This document shows, piece by piece, positions 61,601 to 64,000 of a stretch of 64,000 bases of DNA. The position numbers and the translations under genes were made by a program. The notes below the pieces were generated by a model. That model saw nothing but the letters and a program-made list of their open reading frames with translations. It made no database searches and was not told where the DNA came from. How positions within the stretch are numbered: position 1 is the first letter of the stretch; each line of letters begins with the position of its first letter. This stretch comes from Melitaea cinxia. Taxonomy: Eukaryota; Arthropoda; Insecta; Lepidoptera; Nymphalidae. The stretch is taken from assembly GCF_905220565.1 (NCBI RefSeq), contig NC_059398.1:6719177-6783176 (forward strand). The letters run 5' to 3'.

Positions 61601-63134
61601 CATAGAATTTGTCAATTGACAAATTTATTTGTATGGTACAGTTAAAACTGAATTTAACATATGAATATATGTATATGATGTAAGTGAGCTACGGATATAT
61701 TTGCTTACTTTGACTGATATATATGTACCTTGTTGTTATTGTTTTCTAAATCCATCTTTTGTAAAAAAGGAAGAGTTTGCTCGCGCAAATTTGCTCGCGT
61801 TCGTTGCGTTTTGCATGGTGTAGGTTTTACCAGACGCTTAACTGCGCAAGTCGGCGTCAGCGAGTAGTTTCGTGAGACTTGGTCTTTATACCCTACCCTT
61901 AGCCTTAACTCTGTTTCATTTGTGTCGGATGCGAGAAGTGTGACCGAACGTGGCACGTCCAGTCTCCAGTACGACCCTGTACATAGGTACCTTTAGATTC
62001 TATTGTCATATGTTTGACATATGTTTAATTTTATTCATCTAAGAAAGTACAGATGGCTGTTGTTATTTTTATATTATTTGGGTAGAATTATATTATTATT
62101 ATTTTTTTGTAAATGACTTCTGTATTTATCATTTCTAAGCTTTTTAAGCCATAGGGACTTAGACTAATTAATGTACGAGCTGCGAACATTGTGATCTTAA
62201 ATTGATTACTTTGAATTTTATTTACGGATTTTTTTTTTCATTCTGCGTATATATTGTAATTTTTCTTCATATCGACAGTTTTTTTGTTACTTCAGAGTGC
62301 AATATGTACAAATATTTACATATAAAATATTAAATGTACAGTAATGTTTAGTTTTAATGTCAACGCAATATCTTTCGCTATTCATTCGTTGAATGTACAC
62401 CGGGAAGCATAATAAAATATTATCACAAGTGGCCCCGGAGCGGCCCACTCTCACTATTGTGTTTTCTAATACTTAAGCGATTAATTTTACATAGACGGAC
62501 TAGGTGATCTTCGTATTTAAATTTGCTAATTTTTTGTAGCAGATTAGATTTGTTTACTCGTATAAGATAAATAATGTACATTTTGAATTGATTTTAAAGT
62601 GATTTAGTTGTTATTTAGTAATGAATTTTCTTAGGTGTAACTGGCAGCCTCGTGGCCAGTCCGCTGATACCAGTGTGATTTGTGCAATGTCTATTAGAAA
62701 AACTGTTTGAATACGGGTGCCTCGTTATGCGCGTACGGTTCGAGTAGACGTAGCGAACGAAACCACGCGCTCTATGAACATGTTGACAAAGCAAACTAAA
62801 TCGGCCTACACTTACACACACAGCTTTATAATTAAAATTATTTATTTTTAAATGTGTGCAACGCATGTCATGATATGGAATTAATTAAAACTGTGTGTGT
62901 AAATAGGCATGTGTAATCGAAAGCCAGTCAGTGCCTGACTTTGCTTGTTATTGTAGTTTGCTCGAGTCTTATCGTTAGCACGCTTTCGTTCGAACTATGT
63001 GTAATCGATGTGAATCTACGGCAGGGGTTTCCTCTGATGCTTTCTGCTCCCATTGCTCTAGTGCCACGACAAATGATACAGGAAGGCTTATTTTAAAGGT
63101 TAAGAGCCCATTCCGACTTTTAACGTTTTTGTAT

Positions 63135-63208
63135 ATCACTAAAATTATTTAAAACGGGATATTTACCACGAGACTGGTAAATATCCCGTTTTAAATAATT
63201 TTAGTGAT
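63135..63208. repeat. perfect 34-bp hairpin in the EcR 3' UTR
   Basis: 63,135-63,168 (starts ATCACTAAAATTATTT) is the exact reverse complement of 63,175-63,208, with a 6-nt loop CGAGAC. The hairpin lies between direct repeats of TTTTTGTATATC at 63,126-63,137 (overlapping its left edge) and 63,235-63,246. Confidence 0.95.
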
Positions 63209-63467
63209 GAAAGTAACCATGTTAATTTAAAATCTTTTTGTATATCGTTTCTTAATTCTATTTGTCCGATGTAACTATAATTTTCCTCCTAATAAGTTGC
63301 CTTAGTAAATCCTTAATGTATGATTTAACAGTGGTGAAGCGAATTAGATATAGGGAACAGACGATATGTTAAAAATTTTAGAGTCAACTTTTATAAAAGA
63401 TAACTACAAAACAAACGTGAAAAGGTGTGTACAAAACGAGGAAATTTGTATGAAACATTGTTATGCG

Positions 63468-63473
63468 AATAAA
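63468..63473 (+). terminator. EcR: candidate EcR poly(A) signal
   Basis: AATAAA is followed about 25 nt later by the T-rich downstream element TGTCTTTTATTT. It is the best-formed cleavage context in the region. Confidence 0.5.
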
Positions 63474-63764
63474 CTTACACCTCAATATAAAAATATTGTC
63501 TTTTATTTCACCTCTTTATTTATATGTATAGTGAATATGTAATAATACAAAGGTTACAAAACAATACCCTTAAGTATTAAGTATATCCCTCTCTATTGAA
63601 TAAAAGCAGTGCTATAAGAAATAGATCCAGAAATAACCGATAGTACATAGGAAAAGCAAAAATTGAAAAATAAAGTATTACTGTAGACTTTATTTCCCGG
63701 TTAAGAGGAAAGGGTACCGAAGAGACTTTTCAAAAATAGGTATTTGAATAAAATGTTTCTGTCG

Positions 63765-64000
63765 CGCTGCATGCCGCTACCGCGCCCCGCGCCATCTCCG
63801 CCCCGTTTTTTCTATGTGTGACTGTCGTGTTGTTAGTGTGCGTGCGCCGGCTATTCAGCTATTAATTGTTGACGATATTTTAGTATTCGCATCTTTCGTT
63901 TGTGATTGACTACGAGTACATATAGCGCATAGTGCTATTTTTCTGAATTTGGCTTGTTTTATTGAATTTGTTCTGCATCTCTTCGTTCTGCTGTGACTCG
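63765..64000. promoter_or_regulatory. GC-rich end region, possible promoter of a neighbouring gene
   Basis: Composition changes to CpG-rich (GCCGCTACCGCGCCCCGCGCC near 63,773, GTGCGTGCGCCGGC near 63,838). This is similar in style to the EcR-B1 promoter island. No start codon or ORF can be assigned before the window ends. Confidence 0.3.

Larger units (their letters stand above)
58508..63490 (+). other. EcR: EcR 3' UTR (probable, about 5 kb)
   Basis: After the stop codon comes a 150-bp GC-rich block, then unique AT-rich sequence with no recognised repeat or coding exon. Long 3' UTRs are usual for EcR. AATAAA hexamers at 60,080 and 61,549 could give shorter forms. The best end is at 63,468. 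The small ORFs here (for example 59,662-59,877) have no protein-like features. The extent is inferred. Confidence 0.5.

Overview
This window is AT-rich animal genomic DNA, almost certainly from a moth or butterfly (Lepidoptera). Two things show this. A spliced gene encodes an ecdysone receptor that matches lepidopteran EcR closely. The interspersed repeats (SINE families, Jockey/CR1-type LINE ends, Helitron-like elements, an AACCGACTTC-ended repeat) are ones I recognise as common in Lepidoptera. There are no bacterial-type genes, operons or CRISPR arrays. Most open reading frames over 60 codons are chance frames or pieces of repeats.

Layout. 1-32,280 is upstream DNA (intergenic, or an intron of an EcR transcript that starts further left) with no recognisable host exon. 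It is full of mobile-element remains: a LINE reverse-transcriptase end running off the left edge, several SINEs, a 1.2-kb TTAA-flanked element, and a 2.8-kb TA-flanked element that itself carries a LINE, a Helitron-like element and a SINE. A 180-bp element with long inverted ends sits at 32,288-32,469. A GC-rich promoter region at about 32,765-32,960 leads into the EcR-B1 leader, which has two short upstream ORFs.

The EcR coding sequence is on the + strand in seven exons: 33287-33605, 55781-55951, 56310-56602, 56790-56969, 57236-57394, 57576-57798 and 58209-58507. It joins in frame to 1,644 nt, or 547 residues. Exon 1 is the B1-specific activation domain. Exons 2-3 encode the two zinc fingers. 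Exons 4-7 encode the ligand-binding domain ending in a short F domain. Intron 1 is 22 kb and holds repeats plus a few GC-rich patches. I found no EcR-A-specific exon here. A long 3' UTR (about 5 kb, up to a poly(A) signal near 63,468) contains a perfect 34-bp hairpin. The last 240 bases become GC-rich again and may be the start of another gene.

I see no undescribed multi-gene system. The observations most worth checking are: the B1 leader, whose second uORF resembles the annotated N-terminus of another moth EcR but in a shifted frame; the tandem splice acceptor of exon 4; the perfect short-loop hairpins; and the TTAA- and TA-flanked elements with their subterminal motifs. Comparisons with other species are from memory, not from searches.
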